A DNA stretch of 12,928 nucleotides from Dehalococcoidia bacterium (lineage in GTDB: Bacteria; Chloroflexota; Dehalococcoidia; Tepidiformales; Tepidiformaceae): the NCBI GenBank assembly GCA_007126855.1, contig SLAK01000260.1:1-12928 (forward strand), read 5' to 3'. Position numbers and translations under genes: made by a program. The notes beneath the pieces were generated by a model that saw nothing but the letters and a program-made list of their open reading frames with translations, ran no database searches and had not been told where the DNA came from. Below, piece by piece: positions 1 through 6,614 of this stretch. Position 1 is the stretch's first letter. Every line of letters starts with the position of its first letter.

Positions 1-88
1 GGCCGATCAGCTCATCGGTGCTGCTCGCCCCTTCGCGCAGCGACCAGCAGGAGTGCGCATGCAGCTCGACGTAACGTGGCGTCGCCAT
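1..88 (-). CDS. dnaE2: Error-prone DNA polymerase III alpha subunit DnaE2 (ImuC), N-terminal fragment
   Basis: Only the first 29 codons lie in the window; the gene runs off the left edge. The peptide contains RYVELHAHSCWSLREGAS and then DELI, the start of the PHP domain of DnaE-type polymerases (family pattern Y-x-E-L-H-x-H-S-x-x-S-x-x-x-G-A-S). Replicative DnaE1 shares this motif. I call it the SOS translesion form DnaE2 because a perfect SOS box sits directly upstream and imuB is nearby on the same strand. I place the start at ATG 88-86 rather than ATG 100-98, because 88 gives the same 12-nt box-to-start distance as imuB and leaves a -10-like TATGAT 7 nt before the start codon. No Shine-Dalgarno is visible, so the mRNA is probably leaderless. 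DnaE2 would extend mismatched or lesion-containing primers recruited through ImuB. The family call is firm; the DnaE2 subtype is an inference. Confidence 0.82.
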   Translation of the reverse strand, partial: MATPRYVELHAHSCWSLREGASSTDELIG

Positions 89-95
89 GCCGTCG

Positions 96-101
96 ATCAT
101 A
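96..101 (-). promoter_or_regulatory. -10-like element of dnaE2 (TATGAT)
   Basis: The minus strand reads TATGAT here, beginning at the last base of the SOS box and ending 7 nt before the dnaE2 ATG at 88. The same arrangement (TAAACT, 7 nt, ATG) precedes imuB. This predicts transcription starting at or next to the start codon. No clear -35 is visible because that region is taken up by the SOS box. Confidence 0.5.
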
Positions 102-114
102 GAACATGTGTTCT
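101..114 (-). promoter_or_regulatory. SOS box (LexA operator) of dnaE2
   Basis: AGAACATGTGTTCT contains a perfect GAAC-N4-GTTC palindrome with A/T flanks, the LexA operator consensus known from Gram-positive bacteria and some relatives. It lies just upstream of dnaE2 and overlaps the likely -10 element, so bound LexA would block transcription. A second perfect copy lies before imuB at 2294-2307. The sequence match is exact; LexA binding is inferred. Confidence 0.85.
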
Positions 115-129
115 AATCCTGCACGGCCG

Positions 130-528
130 TCACTGGGTCCAGTTCTCGATCTGCAAACCAGGTACCCGCTCGAATTCCCTGGTGTTGTTCGTGACAAACG
201 TCCAGCCGCTCGCCCGCGCAATCGCTGCGTTGAGCAGGTCCATGTGTCCAATCATCGCGCCTCTACTCACCAGGTGTTGCTTAATTTCCGCGTAGTGCAT
301 AGCCGCTGCGGTATTGAATGCGAACGCTTGAAGGAGATCGAGGAGTTCTGCCGTGCTCTCCAGGTTTTCATCCGGTCGGCTGGAGTGCCGGGCACCGTAA
401 TAGAGTTCCGCCACGGTGATGGCTGTGACGCCCAGCTTCCTGGGGTCTATGGCCTCGAGTCGTGCGACCACCGCCTCAGAGCTCTGGCGAAGCCAGAAGA
501 TGCAAATGTCAGTATCGAGGAGGAACAT
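130..528 (-). CDS. vapC: VapC-family PIN-domain toxin ribonuclease
   Basis: This 132-residue protein has the usual VapC length and layout. The N terminus FLLDTDICIFWLR carries acidic Asp5 and Asp7. ITVAELYYGARHS carries Glu41, and the IGHMDLLNAAIA segment carries Asp97. The C-terminal FVTNNTREFERV is the common variant with Asn at 114-115 where other PIN domains have Asp. PIN toxins cleave RNA, often tRNA or rRNA, with Mg2+ or Mn2+. The ATG shares one base with the vapB stop (TGATG at 530-526), so the two are translationally coupled. The pair sits between imuB and dnaE2, with its stop about 15 bp from the dnaE2 SOS box. All expected catalytic acids except the frequently replaced fourth are present, so the toxin looks active. 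Confidence 0.93.
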   Translation of the reverse strand: MFLLDTDICIFWLRQSSEAVVARLEAIDPRKLGVTAITVAELYYGARHSSRPDENLESTAELLDLLQAFAFNTAAAMHYAEIKQHLVSRGAMIGHMDLLNAAIARASGWTFVTNNTREFERVPGLQIENWTQ

Positions 529-782
529 CAGTCGAAGGATGCTCGTTCGCGCTGTGGCGGCCCGGAGCGGATGTCTTCGAGGATTTCCTTTGGTGTCCTG
601 TCATCCTTCCATGCACCTTTGGTTGCCAGCCACCGCTTTCGCCGGCTGTTGTCCAATTCCTCCTGCAGGTGCCGGGCTATTGCGGTTTTCACCCATGCTG
701 AACGGCTCAGCCCTTCCTTTGCAGCTGCCTCGTTTACCTTTCTTGCGGTCTCGTCGTCGATGTAAAGCGTGAGCTGTGCCAT
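528..782 (-). CDS. vapB: VapB-family ribbon-helix-helix antitoxin
   Basis: An 84-residue protein. Residues 1-45 form a ribbon-helix-helix DNA-binding domain: strand AQLTLYID, helix A over ETARKVNEAAAKEG, and helix B from LSRSAWVK into the ARHLQEE region. The charged tail with KGAWKDDRTPKEILEDI is typical of the toxin-wrapping part of VapB/CopG antitoxins. It should neutralise VapC and repress its own operon with it. I chose ATG 782-780 because an alternative ATG at 803 lies upstream of the likely -10 and inside the operator palindrome. The start is 6 nt after a -10-like TATACT with no Shine-Dalgarno, suggesting a leaderless message. The stop overlaps the vapC start by one base. Confidence 0.9.
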   Translation of the reverse strand: MAQLTLYIDDETARKVNEAAAKEGLSRSAWVKTAIARHLQEELDNSRRKRWLATKGAWKDDRTPKEILEDIRSGPPQRERASFD

Positions 783-788
783 GAACCA

Positions 789-794
789 AGTATA
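789..794 (-). promoter_or_regulatory. -10 element of vapBC (TATACT)
   Basis: TATACT on the minus strand ends 6 nt before the vapB ATG, so transcription should start at or next to the start codon. The expected -35 position falls in the GTAG repeat and has no good match, so the element may rely on sequence close to the -10. It directly abuts the palindrome at 797-812. Confidence 0.55.
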
Positions 795-796
795 CC

Positions 797-812
797 AGCA
801 CATATATGTGCT
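797..812. promoter_or_regulatory. Perfect 16-bp palindrome, likely VapBC operator
   Basis: AGCACATATATGTGCT equals its own reverse complement over all 16 bases. It lies in the spacer just upstream of the vapB -10 hexamer, where a repressor would compete with RNA polymerase. Ribbon-helix-helix antitoxins bind such short symmetric sites as tandem dimers, so it is a good candidate for autoregulation by VapB or VapBC. Confidence 0.65.
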
Positions 813-826
813 ACCTACCTACCTAC
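811..826. repeat. Tetranucleotide repeat, four CTAC units
   Basis: Four perfect CTAC units (GTAG on the minus strand) lie between the DUF6504 reading frame and vapB. Because the period is four, TAG occurs in all three minus-strand frames (low coordinates 811, 815, 819 and 823). It therefore stops upstream translation in any frame, and the DUF6504 stop at 819-821 is one of these. Short tandem repeats like this can slip in replication. Confidence 0.8.
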
Positions 827-1121
827 CCCACCCCTCCCGGTAGGGCTGCGCAAACCACTCCCCGCTCACCAGGTCGTGATACACCGTCAGCCGCCGCCCG
901 CCTTCCAGTGCCACCAGGAAATAGCGCCGCGAAAGCTCCGACCGCCACCACTCGTCGTCAATCCGCCACGAATCGTCGATTGCCTCCACACGCCGCTCGG
1001 TGCCCTGCCAGCGCACCCGCGCCGGTTCGCCGTGTGCGGTCGCTTGCACGGCGATGGGCCGGGGCTGGTTCAGCGGCCGTAGGGCGCCAGCGCCAGTTGC
1101 CGTTCCGGGATCCGCGACCAT
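819..1121 (-). CDS. DUF6504 protein, probably the C-terminal domain of ImuB split off by a frameshift
   Basis: The frame holds a clear DUF6504-type segment: LNQPRPIAV, then WRIDDEWWRSELSRRYFLV, then LTVYHDLVSGEWFAQ. This domain occurs alone or fused to the C terminus of ImuB-like Y-family proteins. The conserved part (from 1073 down) begins exactly where the imuB frame stops and is out of frame with it. Adding one base, for example CGCTGAAC to CGCCTGAAC near 1071-1075, gives a continuous junction reading PYGRLNQPRPIAV and a fused protein of about 487 residues, a normal ImuB length. If the sequence is right, translation could start at ATG 1121-1119, overlapping imuB by about 50 nt and giving 100 residues. 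I favour a broken fusion or a sequence error. The domain's function is unknown; its constant association suggests a mutasome role. Confidence 0.7.
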   Translation of the reverse strand: MVADPGTATGAGALRPLNQPRPIAVQATAHGEPARVRWQGTERRVEAIDDSWRIDDEWWRSELSRRYFLVALEGGRRLTVYHDLVSGEWFAQPYREGWGR

Positions 1122-2281
1122 GGTTCCACCTCCACAATCCGAAAGACCTGCGGCCCACGCTCCCGCGTATTGAGCTGCTCGATCGCCTCCAGCAGCTCCC
1201 GCTGCCGCTTCGGGCCCGTCGACCAGAGCGGCGCCTGCTGCCCGTATTCGCTGCAAAAACCCGAAAGCCACAGCCGCAGCGAAGCCGCAGCCCCCGGCAA
1301 CCGCAACGACGCGATCTTGTTCTTCAGCACAAAGAGCATCCGCCGCTCGTCGTTCAGCGGCTCGCGGAACACCACCCGCCGCTCGATTGTCTCCCCGCTT
1401 TCCAGCAGCACCTGCCACTCCACCTTCCGCACCAGGTAGCCGCGCACCTCCTGCCGTCCCAGCGCACGCTGGAGCAACGCCCGCGTTCCCGCCACCAGCG
1501 GTTCCAGCAGCGGCGTCGGCGCCGCCAGGTCCAGCCCTTCTTCGACCACTGGCTCGTGGCGGCGCGGCAAAATCGCCGCGTCGTCTTTCCCCTGCGCCAG
1601 CTCCCACGCCCGCGCACCGTCGCGCCCGAACTGCGCCTGCATCGCCTGGAACGAAAGCTGCGCGATGTCCCCCAGCGTGCCGAGCCCGAACAGCCGCAAC
1701 CGCTGGTGCATCGCCGGCGCCACCGGCAGCGTCTCCACCGCCAGCCCGCCAAGGAATTCCCGCGCCGCTCCCGGTTCGATCAGCAACGGGTTGCCCGCCG
1801 CCGGGTTTTCAGCTGCCACGCGCGCCCCCGCGTGCGCAGCGAACACCGTCTCCGCGCCTGCAAGGGAGATGGTCAGCCCGCTCGCCTCCTTTAGCGCCGC
1901 TTTCAGCCGCGCCAGGAAGCCCGCATCGTCCGTGTGGTGGAGCCGCGCCAGCCCCCGTACATCCACATGCGCGTGCCCCGGCTCCAGCCCCTCCACCACG
2001 GGGCTGTATTCCTCCAGCAGGTCCAAAAGCACGGTCGCTTCCTGCTGCACCGCGCCCTCGCGCCATGGCAGAAACACGGCCCCGGGGCACAACGCCAGCG
2101 CCCGCCGCAGCGGCATCCCTACCGCAACGCCCTCATCCCGCGCTTCCCGCGAACACGCCCGGACCTGTGCATGCTCCTCCGGCGAACCGCCAACCACGAT
2201 AGGGCGGCCTCGAAGCACGGGCTGGTCCCGCCGCGCAAGCGCGGCAGCGAAATCCGGGATCCACACGCATGCAGCCTTCAT
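1070..2281 (-). CDS. imuB: ImuB, catalytically inactive Y-family polymerase scaffold of the SOS mutasome
   Basis: A 403-residue protein related to Y-family (DinB/UmuC) polymerases. The N terminus KAACVWIPDFAAALARRD corresponds to the first motif. In the second, where active enzymes have S-x-D-E, it has GLEPGHAHVDVRG: Glu100 and Pro101 replace the Asp-Glu pair, so the polymerase centre is lost. That is the hallmark of ImuB, which acts as an adaptor bringing DnaE2 to the sliding clamp. QQAPLW at 348-353 resembles a beta-clamp-binding motif (Q-x-x-L-W/F type). The tail, with VEVEPWSRIPERQLAL, is typical of ImuB. The ATG at 2281 lies 12 nt downstream of a perfect SOS box, with no Shine-Dalgarno. 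No imuA lies next to it. The 3' end looks frameshifted into a DUF6504 domain (see 819-1121). Confidence 0.88.
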   Translation of the reverse strand: MKAACVWIPDFAAALARRDQPVLRGRPIVVGGSPEEHAQVRACSREARDEGVAVGMPLRRALALCPGAVFLPWREGAVQQEATVLLDLLEEYSPVVEGLEPGHAHVDVRGLARLHHTDDAGFLARLKAALKEASGLTISLAGAETVFAAHAGARVAAENPAAGNPLLIEPGAAREFLGGLAVETLPVAPAMHQRLRLFGLGTLGDIAQLSFQAMQAQFGRDGARAWELAQGKDDAAILPRRHEPVVEEGLDLAAPTPLLEPLVAGTRALLQRALGRQEVRGYLVRKVEWQVLLESGETIERRVVFREPLNDERRMLFVLKNKIASLRLPGAAASLRLWLSGFCSEYGQQAPLWSTGPKRQRELLEAIEQLNTRERGPQVFRIVEVEPWSRIPERQLALAPYGR

Positions 2282-2288
2282 GCTGCCC

Positions 2289-2294
2289 AGTTTA
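2289..2294 (-). promoter_or_regulatory. -10-like element of imuB (TAAACT)
   Basis: TAAACT on the minus strand begins at the edge of the SOS box and ends 7 nt before the imuB ATG, the same spacing as TATGAT before dnaE2. This implies a leaderless transcript. The hexamer is a modest match, and its main support is the shared geometry with dnaE2. Confidence 0.45.
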
Positions 2295-2307
2295 GAACAA
2301 ACGTTCT
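2294..2307 (-). promoter_or_regulatory. SOS box (LexA operator) of imuB
   Basis: AGAACAAACGTTCT contains an exact GAAC-N4-GTTC core with the same A/T flanks as the dnaE2 box at 101-114. It lies 12 nt before the imuB start codon and overlaps the probable -10, so LexA should repress imuB until DNA damage. Confidence 0.87.
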
Positions 2308-2374
2308 CTATCCCGGCGGCCCGGCTTGCGTTCTTCTGTGAAAATTCTGCACGTCTCCACCAGGCGGCAGCCCC

Positions 2375-3355
2375 TCATTCCGGTGCGGACGATGGCGGCC
2401 CGTGTGTTCGCGTCTCCCCGCTTGCCTCGGGTGCGCGCTCTTCCGCCCCGGCAGCCTCCAGCGTCGCGTCGAACGCAGCGATCGCAACCTCGATCTGGTC
2501 ATCCTGCGGCACCCGCGTCGTCAGCGCCTGCAACGCAATGTTCGGCTTGAACATCATCTGCACCGCCCGGTAATGGCCAAACCGCGCCCCGAAGCGCAGC
2601 ACCTCATAGCTCACCGCGGCAATCGGCGGCACCAGCACGATCCGCGACAGCACACGCACCAACAGCCCTTCATCCACCAGCATGTCGAAAGCCATGAACG
2701 TGATCAGCGAAACAATCACCACCACCAGCAAGAAGCTCGTGCCGCAACGCGTGTGCTCCTTTGGAAAGTGCCGCACCTCTTCCACCGATAGCGGCCGTCT
2801 TGCCTCATAGGCGTGGATCGTCATGTGCTCCGCGCCGTGATACTGGAACACCCGCCGGATATCCGGGATCAGGCTGATCAGCGCGATATAGCCCACGAAC
2901 ATCCCCAGCCGCACGATGCCCTCCACCGTCACGATCACCGCACGGTGCGCGTCCACAAGCTCCAGCAAGTTCGAAAGAAGAATGGGGCCCGCAAAAAACA
3001 CCCCGAGTACGAAGGCAAGCGAGATGAGCATCGTCCCCCAGAACACGCTCTGCGGGAACTCCACTTCCTCGCCGTCTTCCTTCTGCTCCTCCTGCATCGC
3101 AATGCGCGAAGAAAAGTTCAGCGCCCGCATCCCCAGCGAAAGCGTCTCCGCCAGCACGATCACGCCCCGCACCACCGGCACGCGCCGCCAACGGCCCGTG
3201 TACATCCCGCGAAGCGCTTCCGAATGCTTGACGATCTCGCCGTTCGGGTGGCGCACGCACACAGCCATATGCTGCGGGCCGCGGATCATCACCCCTTCGA
3301 TGACGGCTTGCCCGCCGTAATACACTCCCTCGGACGATCGGCGCTCGTTAGTCAT
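2375..3355 (-). CDS. yqhQ: YqhQ-like DUF1385 integral membrane protein
   Basis: A 326-residue membrane protein of the DUF1385 family. Family hallmarks are YYGGQAVIEGVMIRG (12-26), HGAEHMTIHAYE (173-184) and EHTRCGTSFLL (200-210). Conserved His, Glu and Cys in these motifs could bind a metal, but no activity is established for the family. Hydrophobic segments lie at about 107-126, 142-163, 205-223 and 236-249. The last 25 or so residues are polar and poorly conserved. It follows rpmE, a pairing I recall from other bacteria. A Rho-independent terminator ends only 6 nt before its start, so expression needs read-through or a promoter inside that element. No Shine-Dalgarno is evident for ATG 3355. 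A GTG at codon 11 is a weaker alternative start. Confidence 0.88.
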   Translation of the reverse strand: MTNERRSSEGVYYGGQAVIEGVMIRGPQHMAVCVRHPNGEIVKHSEALRGMYTGRWRRVPVVRGVIVLAETLSLGMRALNFSSRIAMQEEQKEDGEEVEFPQSVFWGTMLISLAFVLGVFFAGPILLSNLLELVDAHRAVIVTVEGIVRLGMFVGYIALISLIPDIRRVFQYHGAEHMTIHAYEARRPLSVEEVRHFPKEHTRCGTSFLLVVVIVSLITFMAFDMLVDEGLLVRVLSRIVLVPPIAAVSYEVLRFGARFGHYRAVQMMFKPNIALQALTTRVPQDDQIEVAIAAFDATLEAAGAEERAPEASGETRTHGPPSSAPE

Positions 3356-3360
3356 GGCGA

Positions 3361-3389
3361 AGAAAAAAGGGCGCCGCTACCGGCGCCCT
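3361..3389 (-). terminator. Rho-independent terminator after rpmE
   Basis: On the minus strand a perfect 8-bp stem (AGGGCGCC, 6-nt loop, GGCGCCCT; arms 3382-3389 and 3368-3375) is followed by a T run ending at 3363. It closes the rplU-rpmA-rpmE operon about 20 nt after the rpmE stop and lies immediately ahead of yqhQ. Confidence 0.87.
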
Positions 3390-3410
3390 CATACGATACC
3401 TGTCCTGTCC

Positions 3411-3614
3411 TCAACTGCCTCGCCGGTAGCGGCGGTTGAACCGCTCCACCCGGCCCGCAGTGTCCACAATGCGCTGCTCACCCGTATAGAACGGATGGCA
3501 CACGCTGCACACGTCCACGTGCAGCCGCTCCTTCGTCGAGCGCGTCTCCACCTGGTTCCCGCAGCTGCAGACAATCACCGCGTTCTCATACTTCGGATGA
3601 ATCTCAGCCTTCAT
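3411..3614 (-). CDS. rpmE: 50S ribosomal protein L31, zinc-binding form
   Basis: A 67-residue L31 protein. MKAEIHPKYENAVIVCSCGN is the standard N terminus. Cys16, Cys18, Cys36 and Cys39 (the last pair in DVCSVCHPFYTG) form the zinc site of the C+ type of L31, as opposed to the zinc-free paralogue made under zinc shortage. L31 bridges the large subunit to the small-subunit head. It starts 2 nt after the rpmA stop, with AGGAGG 7 nt before the ATG. A terminator follows, so it is the last gene of the rplU-rpmA-rpmE operon. Confidence 0.97.
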   Translation of the reverse strand: MKAEIHPKYENAVIVCSCGNQVETRSTKERLHVDVCSVCHPFYTGEQRIVDTAGRVERFNRRYRRGS

Positions 3615-3616
3615 CG

Positions 3617-3895
3617 CTATGCCTCCTGCGCCACGGCTTCGGGCGCGTAAACGCTCACCTTCTTCCGCCGGCCCTTTGCATACGGCGCGAACTTCACCTG
3701 GCCGTCGATCAGCGCGTAGATGGTAAAGTCCTTGCCCAGGCCGACATTCTCACCCGGGTGGAAGCGCGTCCCCCGCTGCCGGATGATGATCGACCCCGCG
3801 CTCACCACTTCGCCGTCGAAGTGCTTCACGCCCAGCCGCTTGCTGTTGCTGTCGCGGCCGTTCTTCGAACTGCCCACACCCTTCTTGTGTGCCAT
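3617..3895 (-). CDS. rpmA: 50S ribosomal protein L27
   Basis: A 92-residue L27 with the standard sequence: MAHKKGVGSSKNGRDSNSKR, then GSIIIRQRGTRFHPGENVG, then GKDFTIYALIDGQVKF. The N terminus starts directly at AHKKG, so the cleaved extension found in Firmicutes L27 is absent. This tail reaches the peptidyl-transferase centre and helps place tRNA. Its GAGG Shine-Dalgarno, about 8 nt from the ATG, lies at the rplU stop codon, consistent with coupled translation from one mRNA. Confidence 0.98.
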   Translation of the reverse strand: MAHKKGVGSSKNGRDSNSKRLGVKHFDGEVVSAGSIIIRQRGTRFHPGENVGLGKDFTIYALIDGQVKFAPYAKGRRKKVSVYAPEAVAQEA

Positions 3896-3899
3896 AACG

Positions 3900-4229
3900 C
3901 TACCCTCGCGATATCGATTCCACTACCAGCCGCGTCACCGTCTGGCGGTGCCCGAACGTCCGCCGGTAGCGGACCTTGTTCTTGAACTTCATAAACCGCA
4001 GCTTTGGCGTCTTCCCGTGCTGCTCGATCCGGGCGCGCAGCGTCGCGCCGTCAACGACCGGCGCCCCTACGCTCACGTCCTGCCCATCAAGCAGCATCAA
4101 GACCTCGTACTCGACAGTCTCCCCGGGCTCCCCCGGGATCCTGCCCACTTCAAATTCTTGGCCTTCAGTCAGGCGCATCTGGCGCCCATCGGCGCGAATG
4201 ATCGCATCCAAGGTGCGGTTCTCCAACAT
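3900..4229 (-). CDS. rplU: 50S ribosomal protein L21
   Basis: A 109-residue L21. LDAIIRADGRQMRLTEGQEF matches the N-terminal beta region (usually A-x-I-x-x-G-G-K-Q-Y-x-V), although the common GGKQY is changed to DGRQM. KTPKLRFMKFKNKVRYRRTF and then GHRQTVTRLVVESI form the basic rRNA-binding C terminus. L21 binds 23S rRNA and contacts L20. The frame stays open upstream of 4229, but ATG 4229 gives the normal length. There is no clear Shine-Dalgarno; a sigma-70-type promoter lies upstream with a leader of about 12 nt. It is the first gene of rplU-rpmA-rpmE. Confidence 0.95.
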   Translation of the reverse strand: MLENRTLDAIIRADGRQMRLTEGQEFEVGRIPGEPGETVEYEVLMLLDGQDVSVGAPVVDGATLRARIEQHGKTPKLRFMKFKNKVRYRRTFGHRQTVTRLVVESISRG

Positions 4230-4247
4230 TGGTAGGTACGAAAGATC

Positions 4248-4276
4248 AGTGTACGAAGGAGCCCCCTTCCCGGCAA
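4248..4276 (-). promoter_or_regulatory. Putative sigma-70 promoter of rplU-rpmA-rpmE
   Basis: The minus strand has TTGCCG (4276-4271), a 17-bp spacer and TACACT (4253-4248). Transcription from it would start about 12 nt before the rplU ATG. The promoter overlaps the hairpin behind ftsH. Spacing and both hexamers are good, but this is a match by eye. Confidence 0.55.
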
Positions 4277-4290
4277 AGGAACAGGGCTCC
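4258..4290 (-). terminator. Possible weak terminator hairpin after ftsH
   Basis: GGAGCCC and GGGCTCC (4284-4290 and 4258-4264) can form a 7-bp stem just after the ftsH stop. The 19-nt loop can itself form a small TTCC/GGAA stem. Only TTCG follows, so it would be a weak terminator at best, and it overlaps the rplU promoter. Confidence 0.4.
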
Positions 4291-4294
4291 CGCG

Positions 4295-6325
<2,031 letters not shown>

Positions 6326-6332
6326 AGGGCTA

Positions 6333-6336
6333 CTCC
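6333..6336 (-). promoter_or_regulatory. Shine-Dalgarno that fixes the ftsH start
   Basis: GGAG on the minus strand lies 7 nt upstream of TTG 6325-6323. No comparable site precedes the GTG at 6391. This supports a TTG start and removes 22 residues from the longest possible protein. Confidence 0.65.
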
Positions 6337-6370
6337 GGAGTGCGGTAGCGGTTTCGCGCGTATCGCTTTG

Positions 6371-6379
6371 AGTATAGCA
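6371..6379 (-). promoter_or_regulatory. Extended -10 promoter of ftsH
   Basis: The minus strand reads TGCTATACT, an extended -10 (TG-n-TATACT). No good -35 lies at the usual distance in the G-rich upstream stretch, as is common with extended -10 promoters. The predicted transcript starts near 6364 and has a leader of about 40 nt with the GGAG site before TTG 6325. Confidence 0.55.
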
Positions 6380-6542
6380 GAGGCCCCCCACGCCCCCGCG
6401 GTGGCCATGTAAGCACGCCTATACGCCCACCACCTGAGGGTACTGTCGACGGCACTCCCTTCTTACTGTAGCGAATTCCCGCGAACATTGCGTATGAAGG
6501 ACCCGGAGACGCCCGCCTGCCGGTGCTCCCAAACCGCCGGGT

Positions 6543-6551
6543 TGCTAGACT
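6543..6551 (+). promoter_or_regulatory. Possible extended -10 promoter of the npdG operon
   Basis: TGCTAGACT fits an extended -10 (TG-n-TAGACT) and lies about 63 nt before npdG in the divergent intergenic region. No convincing -35 is seen. Apart from this and the ftsH promoter, the region from 6392 to 6614 shows no gene and no obvious RNA structure. Confidence 0.35.
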
Positions 6552-6614
6552 GCCTGCGCGATACCACACTGGCCCCGCGCCAGCCACCTCTACCAATGAA
6601 GGATTGAAAGTTCC

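Noticed and set aside
528..803. Longer vapB starting at ATG 803
   Set aside because: That start lies upstream of the likely -10 and inside the operator palindrome. MAQLTLYIDDET from 782 is the normal start of the ribbon-helix-helix fold.
806..1894. Long plus-strand open frames opposite imuB and DUF6504
   Set aside because: They are low-complexity Pro/Arg/Ala translations antisense to a clear imuB, with no motif.
2328..2370. Possible terminator after yqhQ
   Set aside because: Only a 4-bp CTGC/GCAG stem with a large loop before AATTTT could be found; not convincing.
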